Origin: an uncultured Hyphomonadaceae bacterium
Lineage (GTDB): Bacteria > Pseudomonadota > Alphaproteobacteria > Caulobacterales > Hyphomonadaceae
Assembly: GCA_938049795.1 (NCBI GenBank)
Contig: CALLCD010000290.1
Location: 1 to 14,749 of the forward strand
Length of the DNA: 14,749 bases
Direction of reading: 5' to 3'
Below the pieces are notes generated by a model. It was not told the DNA's origin. It was given only the letters and a program-made list of their open reading frames with translations, and made no database searches. The position numbers and the translations under genes were made by a program. How positions within the stretch are numbered: the first letter of the stretch is position 1; each line of letters begins with the position of its first letter. Below are positions 1 to 7,031 of this stretch, in pieces.

Positions 1-26
1 GCCACGCGCGCGTTCCAGTGTTGATT

Positions 27-81
27 GGCTCAGCCGGGTGACCCGGATTTGGCTGCCGGGGCACTCATATCTGGCTGAGCC
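27..81. repeat. Inverted repeat downstream of the MDR oxidoreductase
   Basis: GGCTCAGCC (27-35) and its exact reverse complement GGCTGAGCC (73-81) form outer arms, extended by one T-A pair. Inside lies a second palindrome, CCGGGTGACCCGG (34-46), with 6-bp arms around one base. The element lies 29 bases past the stop codon of the minus-strand oxidoreductase gene, so it could fold at the 3' end of that transcript or be shared with a convergent gene beyond the window edge. There is no following T-tract on either strand, so it is not a classical intrinsic terminator. A factor-binding site or a chance structure are the alternatives. Confidence 0.35.
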
Positions 82-109
82 ATATGTCGATTTGTTATTT
101 TGGCGAAGG

Positions 110-1135
110 CTAGCCGAGTTTGACCAGCATCTTGCCTCGATTTGCACCGCTGAACAGACCCATAAACGCGGTCGGCGCTTCGGCAATTCCGTCCATGACG
201 GTTTCTTCGAATTTCATCTGGCCGCTGGCAATCCATGTCGCCATGTCTTTGATGAAGGCGGGCTGCATGTCAGCATGGGACGAGACGATGAAGCCGCGCA
301 ATTGAAGCTGTTTGCCGACGATCTGGATGACATTGTTCGGACCCGGCGCGGCATCGGTATTGTTGTACTGGCTGATCATGCCGCAAATCGCCATGCGGGC
401 GAAAGGCTTGGCAAGTTCGATGGCCGCTTGCAGATGATCTCCGCCAACATTGTCGAAATAGACATCAACGCCTTTTGGAGCGGCGGCCTGCAGTGCGCCC
501 AGAAGGTCGGAATAGTTCGTAGCCTGACGGTAATCGACGCAAGCGTCAGCGCCCAGAGATTCGACGAAGGCGACTTTTTCCGCCCCGCCCGCAGAGCCGA
601 TCACGGTGCAGCCTTTGAGTTTTGCAATCTGGACCACAGCAGACCCAACCGCGCCCGCAGCGCCGGAGACAAACACGGTGTCGCCTTCTTTGAGCTCGGC
701 CACCCGCAGAATACCGGCATAGGCGGTCAGGCCCGGCATGCCCGCAATGCCAAGAAACGCGCTGTCTGGCAGGCCGCTATCGCCGGGTAGCTTTTGCGCC
801 ATGGCCATGTCGGGCGGCGCGGTCCAGGCTTCGCGCCAACCGGCCATGGAGCTGACAAGATCACCGACCGCATAGTCAGGATGGCCAGAGGCGGTAACGC
901 GGCCAACCGCGCCGCCTTGCATGACTTCGCCGATCTGGAAGGGCGGCACATAGCTTTCGCGGTCCATCATCCGGCCGCGCATATAAGGGTCAACAGACAT
1001 CCATGAGTTCCGCACCTGAATTTCGCCATCCGCGGGCGCGGCGGCCTCTCCGGTGAGCATTTGGAAGTCGGCGGCTTTGGGCATGCCAACAGGGCGGGCA
1101 GCGAGCGCCCACTCGCGTGAGGTCAGGGAAGTCAT
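110..1135 (-). CDS. NADP-dependent MDR-family oxidoreductase (LTB4DH/CurA-like enone reductase)
   Basis: 341 residues, a usual length for the zinc-independent medium-chain dehydrogenase/reductase branch containing leukotriene B4 dehydrogenase/prostaglandin reductase and E. coli CurA. These cytosolic enzymes use NADPH to reduce the C=C bond of alpha,beta-unsaturated carbonyls. Visible family blocks are SVDPYMRGRM (47-56), GMPGLTAYAG (132-141), the Rossmann glycine motif SGAAGAVGSAVVQIAK (157-172), NVGG (229-232) and CGMISQYN (251-258). The cysteine and histidine ligands of zinc-dependent alcohol dehydrogenases are absent, as expected. The frame stays open 144 codons further upstream, but that part is proline/arginine-rich and unlike the family. 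I chose ATG 1135 because AAGGA lies 9-10 bases before it and the family N-terminus starts there. It is transcribed alone, divergently from the Gfo/Idh gene. The physiological substrate cannot be read from sequence. Confidence 0.93.
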   Translation of the reverse strand: MTSLTSREWALAARPVGMPKAADFQMLTGEAAAPADGEIQVRNSWMSVDPYMRGRMMDRESYVPPFQIGEVMQGGAVGRVTASGHPDYAVGDLVSSMAGWREAWTAPPDMAMAQKLPGDSGLPDSAFLGIAGMPGLTAYAGILRVAELKEGDTVFVSGAAGAVGSAVVQIAKLKGCTVIGSAGGAEKVAFVESLGADACVDYRQATNYSDLLGALQAAAPKGVDVYFDNVGGDHLQAAIELAKPFARMAICGMISQYNNTDAAPGPNNVIQIVGKQLQLRGFIVSSHADMQPAFIKDMATWIASGQMKFEETVMDGIAEAPTAFMGLFSGANRGKMLVKLG

Positions 1136-1154
1136 GTGCGTGTGTCCTTCGTGT

Positions 1155-1183
1155 TTTATAGAGTTTGTTACAGTCAGGCGTAA
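1155..1183 (-). promoter_or_regulatory. Candidate sigma70-type promoter for the MDR oxidoreductase
   Basis: On the minus strand TTACGC (1183-1178) lies 17 bases before TATAAA (1160-1155), giving a -35/-10 pair with ideal spacing and a strong -10. Transcription would start near 1148, leaving a leader of about a dozen bases that contains the AAGGA ribosome-binding site. The -35 matches only part of TTGACA. This is pattern recognition only. Confidence 0.35.
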
Positions 1184-1185
1184 GG

Positions 1186-1197
1186 GATCGGCCGATC
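1186..1197. promoter_or_regulatory. 12-bp perfect palindrome, candidate operator in divergent intergenic region
   Basis: GATCGGCCGATC is a perfect palindrome in the 218-bp region (1136-1353) between the divergent oxidoreductase and Gfo/Idh genes. It begins 2 bases upstream of the candidate -35 box of the oxidoreductase (1178-1183), a typical place for a dimeric regulator. No regulator gene is in the window. A poor plus-strand promoter candidate, CTGACG (1226-1231), 17 bases, AAGATT (1249-1254), is the only other thing I see in this gap. In GC-rich DNA a 12-bp palindrome can arise by chance. Confidence 0.3.
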
Positions 1198-1353
1198 TCT
1201 GGCAAGCGTGTTCGGTCGGGCGGGGCTGACGGGCGGGGGCATTTCTGCAAGATTTTGAAACCGTCTGTGATGGGTATGAGGGCTTGCGCGGGCGGGGCGG
1301 AGGTGGGAGAGCGATGGGTCGGGTTCGATGGGGAAGTTGAGCAGGAGAGTTGC

Positions 1354-2280
1354 GTGACGCAAAAGCTGCGTGTTGGAGTTTTGGGGGCAGGTGTGTTCGG
1401 AACATATCATGCGCGCAAGGCACACGGGTCGGCTCTGGCGGAGCTGGTTGGCGTGTTTGATGCCGATGGCGCGCGGGCGGACAAACTGGCCGAGGAGACG
1501 GGCGCGCGCCGGTTCGAGCGGCTGGACGACATGCTGGCGGCGTGTGACGCGGTGATGATTGCGACACCGGCGCGGACGCATTTTGAACTTGTAGAGCGGG
1601 GGATTGAGGCGGGGAGACATGTGCTGGTCGAGAAGCCGCTGGCGCTGACGGCGGAAAAAGCCGGTTCCCTTGTCAATCAGGCGGAAAGTGACGGGCTTGT
1701 CCTACAGGTTGGCCATCAGGAGCGGCTGGTTTGCCGGACGCTTGGTCTGTTTGATGCGCCGATGCCGATTGAACGGATTGAGCTTGTCCGCTGCGGGCCA
1801 CCGCCGAAAGGTGGGCGGGCAATGGATGTCAGCGTGATCTGGGATTTGATGATCCATGATATTGATCTTGTTTCTTGCCTTCTGGGCGCTGAGGCGCACG
1901 GGGCTAGGGCATCGGGCATTTGTGAATTGGGCACCGAGTTTGACGCTGTTGAAGCCGCTTTCGAGATTGGCCGGACCCGTGTATCGCTAAAGGCGAGCCG
2001 GATATCTGACACAGTGGAGCGGCGAATGCGTTTGTTTTTGAGCGATGGCGAGATTGATGTCGATTTTGTCGGGCGGAGCGTCCGCAATACGAGCCGGTTT
2101 GCGCTGAATGACGGGTTTGCCACCGATCTGCCGGACCCGCTTGGGGCGGCGGATGAGGCGTTTTTTGCCGCTTGTCTGGGACAAGCCGAGACGCCGGTGT
2201 CGGGGCGGTCCGCTGCAATTGCAGTGGCGACGGCGGAAAAACTGGAAACACGCGCTCTATCGAACACAGGAGCCAAATAG
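1354..2280 (+). CDS. Gfo/Idh/MocA-family NAD(P)-dependent dehydrogenase, possibly WlbA/WbpB-like
   Basis: 308 residues from a GTG start with AGGAG 7 bases upstream. The frame is open for 63 more codons upstream, but the Rossmann strand starts only here. The N-terminal nucleotide-binding fold has GAGVFG (11-16) and the family lysine motif EKPLA (93-97). The C-terminal catalytic domain shows VGHQERL (119-125) and WDLMIHDIDL (163-172), whose histidine and aspartates match the family's active-site HDxxD-type segment. Gfo/Idh/MocA enzymes oxidise or reduce sugars and sugar nucleotides. The next gene starts 2 bases after the stop and is a WlbC/WbpE-like aminotransferase. That pairing suggests 3-oxidation of a UDP-N-acetylglucosaminuronate (the WlbA/WbpB reaction). 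The protein is somewhat shorter than most family members, so another sugar or inositol substrate remains possible. The general family is certain and the specific reaction is inference. Confidence 0.9.
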   Translation: MTQKLRVGVLGAGVFGTYHARKAHGSALAELVGVFDADGARADKLAEETGARRFERLDDMLAACDAVMIATPARTHFELVERGIEAGRHVLVEKPLALTAEKAGSLVNQAESDGLVLQVGHQERLVCRTLGLFDAPMPIERIELVRCGPPPKGGRAMDVSVIWDLMIHDIDLVSCLLGAEAHGARASGICELGTEFDAVEAAFEIGRTRVSLKASRISDTVERRMRLFLSDGEIDVDFVGRSVRNTSRFALNDGFATDLPDPLGAADEAFFAACLGQAETPVSGRSAAIAVATAEKLETRALSNTGAK

Positions 2281-2282
2281 TC

Positions 2283-3467
2283 ATGGCGGATACGGAACGG
2301 ACTTTGGCTGACCTTGTCGAGCTTGCGCCGGATGCGCCGATACAGTTCTTCGATCTGAAATCGCAACAGGCGAGCATTCGCGGCGCGCTCGAGACGCGCT
2401 GGAGCGATATTCTCGATCATGGCCGGTATATTGGCGGGCCGGAAGTGACCGAGCTTGAAGAGAAGCTTTGCGAATTTACGGGCGCAGCCGACGCGGTGGC
2501 TGTGGGATCGGGGACACAAGCGCTGGTGATGCCGATGATCGGGCTGGGTTATGGCTATGGCGACGCGGTGTTTGTGCCCGGCTTTACCTATAATGCGAGC
2601 GCGAACGCGGTTTTGCTGGCGGGCGCAACGCCGGTGTTTGTGGATATTGATCCGGTGACGTTCAATATGTGTCCCGAGGATCTCGAGCGGCGGGTCAAGC
2701 AGGTGGCCAAGCAGCGGAATTTGCGGGCCAAAGCGGTGATGCCGGTCGATTTGTATGGATTGCCTGCGGATTATGAGCGGATTGGCGCGGTGGCCGATCA
2801 ATATGGGTTACAAATCATTTCGGACGCGGCCCAAAGCTTTGGCGGACAAAGCGGGAATAAGCGGGTCGGGGCGCTGGCCTCGATTACGGCGACGAGTTTT
2901 TATCCCACCAAGACGCTGGGCGGGTATGGGGATGGCGGGGCGGTTTTGACCACCGATAAAGGGATTGGCGAGATGCTGCGCTCGATCCGCTGGCATGGCA
3001 CGGGCGAGGACAGGAAGAACTCTATCCGCGTTGGATTGAACGGGCGCTGCGACTCTATTCAGTGCGCGGTTGTGGCCGAAAAACTCTCGATCTTTGAGGA
3101 TGAGAGGGCGCGGCGGCTGACGGTTGATGCGCTTTATCGTGAGCAATTACAGGGTGTTGTGGGGATGCAGAGTCAGTTTTCGGAGTCTCGTATGGAGTCT
3201 GCTTCAGCGTGCGGGCTGTTTACGATCCGTGTGGCCGAGCGCGACCGTGTGCGGGCCGAGCTGACCGAGAAGGGCATTCCGACCTCGATCTATTATGACA
3301 CGCCGCTGCACCGGATGCCGGCGTTCGAGCACTTCAATCCGGCGGGCGGATTGCGCGAATGTGAGCGGGCGTCGGAGGAGGTTTTGTCTCTGCCGATGCA
3401 TCCCTATTTGTCGACCGGACAAGTGGCGCGGATCTGTGAGGGCGTTTTAGGGGCTGTACGGCGCTAG
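2283..3467 (+). CDS. DegT/DnrJ/EryC1/StrS-family PLP sugar aminotransferase (WlbC/WbpE-like)
   Basis: 394 residues. ATG 2283 has AGGAG 10-15 bases upstream, inside the end of the preceding gene, which suggests translational coupling. The N-terminal block IQFFDLKSQ...DHGRYIGGPEV (20-55) is typical of the WlbC/WbpE/DegT group. Other markers are GSGTQAL (75-81, phosphate binding), D181 and Q184 in SDAAQSFGG, the predicted Schiff-base lysine K210 in SFYPTKTLGGYGDGG, and GLNGRCDSIQCAV (251-263), corresponding to the family's GxNxRxxxxQAA segment. Such enzymes transfer an amino group from glutamate to a ketosugar nucleotide in the cytoplasm. After a Gfo/Idh dehydrogenase, the natural reading is conversion of UDP-3-keto-GlcNAcA to the 3-amino sugar for cell-surface polysaccharide. 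The N-acetyltransferase (WlbB/WbpD) and epimerase are absent from the window. The exact substrate is inferred. Confidence 0.92.
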   Translation: MADTERTLADLVELAPDAPIQFFDLKSQQASIRGALETRWSDILDHGRYIGGPEVTELEEKLCEFTGAADAVAVGSGTQALVMPMIGLGYGYGDAVFVPGFTYNASANAVLLAGATPVFVDIDPVTFNMCPEDLERRVKQVAKQRNLRAKAVMPVDLYGLPADYERIGAVADQYGLQIISDAAQSFGGQSGNKRVGALASITATSFYPTKTLGGYGDGGAVLTTDKGIGEMLRSIRWHGTGEDRKNSIRVGLNGRCDSIQCAVVAEKLSIFEDERARRLTVDALYREQLQGVVGMQSQFSESRMESASACGLFTIRVAERDRVRAELTEKGIPTSIYYDTPLHRMPAFEHFNPAGGLRECERASEEVLSLPMHPYLSTGQVARICEGVLGAVRR

Positions 3468-3488
3468 GGATGTTGCTTATCTCAGGGG

Positions 3489-5147
3489 ATGACACAGATT
3501 CTGAAAATACTGGCCGCGCAGTTTAATCCGGTTGTTGGGGACATTAAGGGCAATCGGGCGCTTGCCGAGGCGGCGCTTGAAGAGGCGCGGGCGCGGGGGG
3601 CGGATCTCGTGGTCCTTAGCGAGCTGTTCATTCTGGGGTATCCGGCTGAAGATCTGGTGCTCAAACCGAGCGCGGTGGAGCAATCTATGGCAGCGGTGCG
3701 CGGGCTGGCGGGGATGACGGCGGAGGGGCCGGGGCTTGTGATCGGGACGCCGTGGCGCGAAGGGGGCAAGCTATTTAACTCGGTGGTGCTGCTCGGGGAT
3801 GGCGAAATTTTGGGCCGATATGATAAGCGGCATTTGCCCAATTATGGCGTGTTTGACGAGAAGCGCCTGTTTGATGCTGGCGACGGGCCGCATGAGACTT
3901 ATGCGTATCGCGGGGCGGCGCTCGGGCTCGGGATTTGTGAGGATTTGTGGTTTGAGGATGTGCCGCGCGCGATCAAGGCGGCCGGAGCGGATGTGTTGCT
4001 GGCGCCGAACGCCTCGCCTTGGCGGCGGAGCATACAAGAGGAGCGTGCGGGGGCATTTGATCAGTGGGCGGATATTGAACTGCCCTATCTGTTTGTCAAT
4101 CAGGTGGGCGGGCAGGATGAGCTGGTGTTTGACGGGGCGTCTTATGCGACCAATTCGACCCATGGCGAACGGTGCGGATTGGTTGGGCAGTTTGAGACGG
4201 GGACGGCGCTGGTCGAGTTTGATATTGCGGCTAAGCACTTTGTCGGGCTGGGGGCGAGCTGTACGCCCGACAGTGCGGGCTGGGAGGCGGAGTATCGCGC
4301 GGCTGTGATGGGGCTTGGGGACTATGTCAACAAGAACGGGTTCCCGGGCGTGGTGCTCGGCATGTCTGGCGGGATTGACAGTGCACTGACGGCTGCGATT
4401 GCGGTGGATGCGCTGGGGGCGGAGCGGGTCTGGTGTGTGATGTTGCCGTCGAAATATACGAGCGATGAGAGTTTGGAAGATGCGCGGGTCTGTTCCGAAG
4501 CGCTTGGGGTGCGCTATGACAGTATCAATATTGCGCCCGGCGTTGGCGCGCTTGGCGAGATGCTGGGCGGGCAGTTTGCAGGGACGGAGGCTGACACGAC
4601 CGAGGAGAATATCCAGTCGCGCTTGCGGGCGGTGACATTGATGGCGCTGTCGAACAAGTTCGGACATATGGTGGTGACGACGGGAAACAAGTCGGAAATG
4701 GCGGTCGGCTATGCAACGCTTTATGGCGATATGTGCGGGGGGTATAATGCGCTGAAAGACTTCTACAAAACGGAAGTGTTCGAGCTGGCCAAGTGGCGCA
4801 ATTCGGCGGTGCCTGCGGGCGGGCTGGGGCCGGAGGGTGAGGTGATCCCGGTGCGGATTATTACCAAGCCGCCGAGCGCGGAGCTGCGCGAGGATCAGCG
4901 CGATGATGACAGTCTGCCGCCCTATGAGGTGCTCGACGATATATTGCGCGGGCTTGTCGATCAGGAGGCGGACATTGACGAGCTTCTGGCGCGCGGACAT
5001 AGCGAAGCGGTGGTGCGCCGGATCGAGCATTTGCTTTATATCGCCGAATATAAGCGGCGTCAGGCTCCGCCCGGCGTGAAAGTGGGCGGCAAGAATTTTG
5101 GGCGGGACAGGCGCTATCCGATTACGAACAGGTTTCGCGATGATTGA
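3489..5147 (+). CDS. nadE: Glutamine-dependent NAD+ synthetase
   Basis: 552 residues, the usual two-domain length. It catalyses the last step of NAD+ synthesis: ATP-dependent amidation of deamido-NAD+ using ammonia released from glutamine. The N-terminal nitrilase-type glutaminase domain has the catalytic triad E45 (LSELFILGYP), K113 (YDKRHLPNYGVFDEKR) and C150 (GICEDLW), plus GGQDELVFDGAS (207-218). The C-terminal synthetase domain has the ATP-binding SGGIDS loop (293-298), GNKSEMAVGYATLYGD and the characteristic end GKNFGRDRRYPITNRFRD. ATG 3489 is the only in-frame start before the stop codon at 3465 and matches the family N-terminus. Its purine-rich AGGGG (3484-3488) abuts the start codon, an unusually short spacing. 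It lies 21 bases after the aminotransferase gene, so it may share that transcript. Its codons are strongly G-ending, like most plus-strand genes here. Confidence 0.97.
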   Translation: MTQILKILAAQFNPVVGDIKGNRALAEAALEEARARGADLVVLSELFILGYPAEDLVLKPSAVEQSMAAVRGLAGMTAEGPGLVIGTPWREGGKLFNSVVLLGDGEILGRYDKRHLPNYGVFDEKRLFDAGDGPHETYAYRGAALGLGICEDLWFEDVPRAIKAAGADVLLAPNASPWRRSIQEERAGAFDQWADIELPYLFVNQVGGQDELVFDGASYATNSTHGERCGLVGQFETGTALVEFDIAAKHFVGLGASCTPDSAGWEAEYRAAVMGLGDYVNKNGFPGVVLGMSGGIDSALTAAIAVDALGAERVWCVMLPSKYTSDESLEDARVCSEALGVRYDSINIAPGVGALGEMLGGQFAGTEADTTEENIQSRLRAVTLMALSNKFGHMVVTTGNKSEMAVGYATLYGDMCGGYNALKDFYKTEVFELAKWRNSAVPAGGLGPEGEVIPVRIITKPPSAELREDQRDDDSLPPYEVLDDILRGLVDQEADIDELLARGHSEAVVRRIEHLLYIAEYKRRQAPPGVKVGGKNFGRDRRYPITNRFRDD

Positions 5148-6090
5148 TTGGTGGGCGATAAAAGCGGTTATGCTTGGCGCGAGCGTATTGCTTCTTGCCG
5201 GATGTGCGCCCGATGTATCTGCGCCGGAAAGTACGCACACAGAACTGGCGGACATGGCGTGGGGGGATGGAACAAGCAGTCCGCCCGAAGCATTGGCGTT
5301 TATCCGTGAGGACGTTCCCGCATGGCTTGAGCCGCAGGCGCCGTTCCAGATTGTCGATAATCTCTATTATGTGGGATCAAAGGGGCTGGCAGTCTACCTT
5401 ATTACGGGGGAGTACGGCCATATCCTGATTGATGGCGGTTTGCCGGAAACGGCTCCCATGGTGCTCGGAAACATCACCGCGCTCGGGTTCCAGCCGTCCG
5501 ATGTCAGCCTGCTGCTCAACACTCATGCCCACGCAGACCATGCTGGCGGCCTTGCGGCTCTTAAAGCTGCGACGGGGGCCATGCTCTATGCCAGTGGCGG
5601 TGACCGGTCCGCGCTCGAGGGCGGGTTTTATCTGGGGTCCGAAGACCAGACCGCCTTGCGCTTTCCGCCGGTGAAAGTAGACGAAGAGATTTATGATGGC
5701 ACGCTCATCCATCGCGGCGATATGTTTCTGGTTGCGAACATGACGCCCGGACATTCGCGCGGCTGTACGTCGTGGACGCTGAATGTGAGCGATGGCGATA
5801 AAGAACTGGATGTCTTGATCTTTTGCTCGGCGACGGTGGCCGCCAATAGGCTTTCCGGGCCGCCCCAATATGAGGGGATTGTCGAAGACTATCGAGCGAC
5901 ATTTGCAAAGATTACGCAGTGGCGACCGGATATATTTCTTGCCAATCACCCTGAGTTCTTTGGCATGGCCCAAAAGCGTGCGGCGCAATTGGCCGGAGAC
6001 CGCGCGGCTTTTGTCGATGTCGAGGCGTTTCCAAGTTTAAGCGCGCGATTGCAAAGCGAGTTTGAAGCCGCGTTGGAAGAAAGCGAGTAG
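5140..6090 (+). CDS. Subclass B3 metallo-beta-lactamase-like lipoprotein
   Basis: 316 residues. A short hydrophobic leader ends in the lipobox LLAGC, with C22 the predicted lipidation site. The residue after it is Ala, so outer-membrane sorting is expected. All canonical B3 zinc ligands are visible: H129, H131, D133 and H134 in NTHAHADHAGG, H205 in TPGHSRGCTSW, and H270 in ANHPEFFGM. FPPV (175-178), SATVAANRL and GIVEDYRATFAK are further features I associate with B3 enzymes of the BJP-1/CAU-1 kind. B3 enzymes hydrolyse beta-lactams, carbapenems included, in the periplasm with two zinc ions. Some relatives are lactonases or have other roles, so resistance is not proven. ATG 5140 overlaps the nadE end by 8 bases, with a weak AGG 7 bases upstream. 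Codons are visibly more C- and T-ending than in nadE or the DUF2330 gene, which could mean separate ancestry. Confidence 0.9.
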   Translation: MIDWWAIKAVMLGASVLLLAGCAPDVSAPESTHTELADMAWGDGTSSPPEALAFIREDVPAWLEPQAPFQIVDNLYYVGSKGLAVYLITGEYGHILIDGGLPETAPMVLGNITALGFQPSDVSLLLNTHAHADHAGGLAALKAATGAMLYASGGDRSALEGGFYLGSEDQTALRFPPVKVDEEIYDGTLIHRGDMFLVANMTPGHSRGCTSWTLNVSDGDKELDVLIFCSATVAANRLSGPPQYEGIVEDYRATFAKITQWRPDIFLANHPEFFGMAQKRAAQLAGDRAAFVDVEAFPSLSARLQSEFEAALEESE

Positions 6091-6122
6091 GTACTTCCGG
6101 CCAATTTGCTTTTGATCGCATG

Positions 6123-6151
6123 CTGAGCGTTTTGCGGATATATGCTAAAAA
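6123..6151 (+). promoter_or_regulatory. Candidate promoter for the RnfD-like/DUF2330 pair
   Basis: CTGAGCG (6123-6129), 14 bases, then GCTAAAAA (6144-6151). This resembles the Caulobacter housekeeping consensus TTGaCgS, 10-14 bases, GCTANAWC: the -10 matches 7 of 8 positions and the -35 is weaker. If correct, transcription starts near 6157, downstream of the in-frame ATG at 6142, which would exclude that ATG and favour the one at 6202. Confidence 0.3.
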
Positions 6152-6201
6152 AGGCAACAAGCTGCCTGAATCTCTCCATATTTGTGTTATTTCCTAACAT
6201 C

Positions 6202-6996
6202 ATGACGATGAGGGATGCACCAGTCAGGCTTTTTAGCGGGGTCAATTCGGATGCGCGGCATTGGCAATTGCTGGCGCTGGCGAGCCTGTTTTTTCTCTCG
6301 CGCTTTGTGTCCGATTTCGGGGCGAGCTTTACCGCATTTGGTGCAGCGCTTTCGGGGGCGATGCTGGCGCAGTTTCTTGGCGCGCGGGTGACGGGGACCA
6401 GGTTTGAATGGAAGTCGGCGGCGATTACGACGCTGGGGGTGACAATTTTGTTGCGCGCGTCTGATCCGGTCTTCTGGTTTGGGGCAGGGCTGATCGGGAT
6501 TGGGGCGAAGTTCCTTATACGGTTTAATGGCAAACATATTTTCAATCCGGCGTGTCTGGGGATTGCGGTGATTACGCTGGCGAGCGCGGGGGCGTGGGTG
6601 TCGCCCGGGCAATGGGGGCAGACGCCGATTGTGGCGGCGTTTGCGCTGGGGTTTGCGGCGCTTGTGCTGTCGAGTGCGAAACGGCTTGATATTGCGCTTG
6701 GGTTTCTCGTGTTTTTTGCGGCGCTCTTGTTTGGGCGGGCGATGTGGCTGGGTGATCCGATGGTGATACCGGCCCATCAGATGCAGAACGGGGCGCTGTT
6801 GGTGTTTGCGTTTTTCATGATTACCGATCCGCGCTCGACGCCGGATTCGCGGGTCGGGCGGCTTGTGTTTGCAGCGTGTGTGGCGGGGCTTGCGGCGTGG
6901 CTTGGCTGGGGGCCGCATGTGCGCGGGGGGATGATTTACGCGCTGGGCACCGCTGACGATTTTGATCGACCGGATTTTACCGGCGAAGCGATTTGA
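6202..6996 (+). CDS. Stand-alone RnfD/NqrB-like integral membrane protein
   Basis: 264 residues with about eight or nine hydrophobic segments. Two blocks place it in the NQR2/RnfD/RnfE membrane family: GKHIFNPACLGI (near 109-120), matching the FNPA region of RnfD/NqrB, and NGALLVFAFFMITDPRSTP (near 197-215), matching the FFMATDPVTSP region. In Rnf and Nqr complexes this subunit carries FMN on a threonine in an SGAT-like motif. I see no such motif here, and no rnfABCEG or nqr gene is nearby, so a role in a classical Rnf complex is doubtful. The DUF2330 gene follows after 35 bases and is probably co-transcribed. The start is uncertain: 6142, 6184 (GTG), 6202 and 6208 are in frame and none has a good ribosome-binding site. 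I chose 6202 from the putative promoter and the family start. The function is unknown. Confidence 0.82.
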   Translation: MTMRDAPVRLFSGVNSDARHWQLLALASLFFLSRFVSDFGASFTAFGAALSGAMLAQFLGARVTGTRFEWKSAAITTLGVTILLRASDPVFWFGAGLIGIGAKFLIRFNGKHIFNPACLGIAVITLASAGAWVSPGQWGQTPIVAAFALGFAALVLSSAKRLDIALGFLVFFAALLFGRAMWLGDPMVIPAHQMQNGALLVFAFFMITDPRSTPDSRVGRLVFAACVAGLAAWLGWGPHVRGGMIYALGTADDFDRPDFTGEAI

Positions 6997-7031
6997 ATGG
7001 ACTTTGGGAAAAACAGAGGAAGGAAGAGAAG

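Noticed and set aside
1136..1567. 144-codon N-terminal extension of the MDR oxidoreductase
   Set aside because: It is proline/arginine-rich, overlaps the start of the divergent Gfo/Idh gene, and begins far before the ATG with a good ribosome-binding site and the family N-terminus.
3771..5255. Very long open frame antisense to nadE (about 494 codons), and similar long antisense frames at 38-790, 1716-2801 and 9066-10238
   Set aside because: These are shadows: strong codon bias in GC-rich genes removes stop codons from the opposite strand. The translations are arginine-, histidine- or glycine-rich and match no family.
6147..6167. AGGCA/TGCCT hairpin next to an A-run, resembling an intrinsic terminator read on the minus strand
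   Set aside because: The stem is only 5 bp and no minus-strand gene ends there. The A-run is better explained as part of the candidate plus-strand -10 region.
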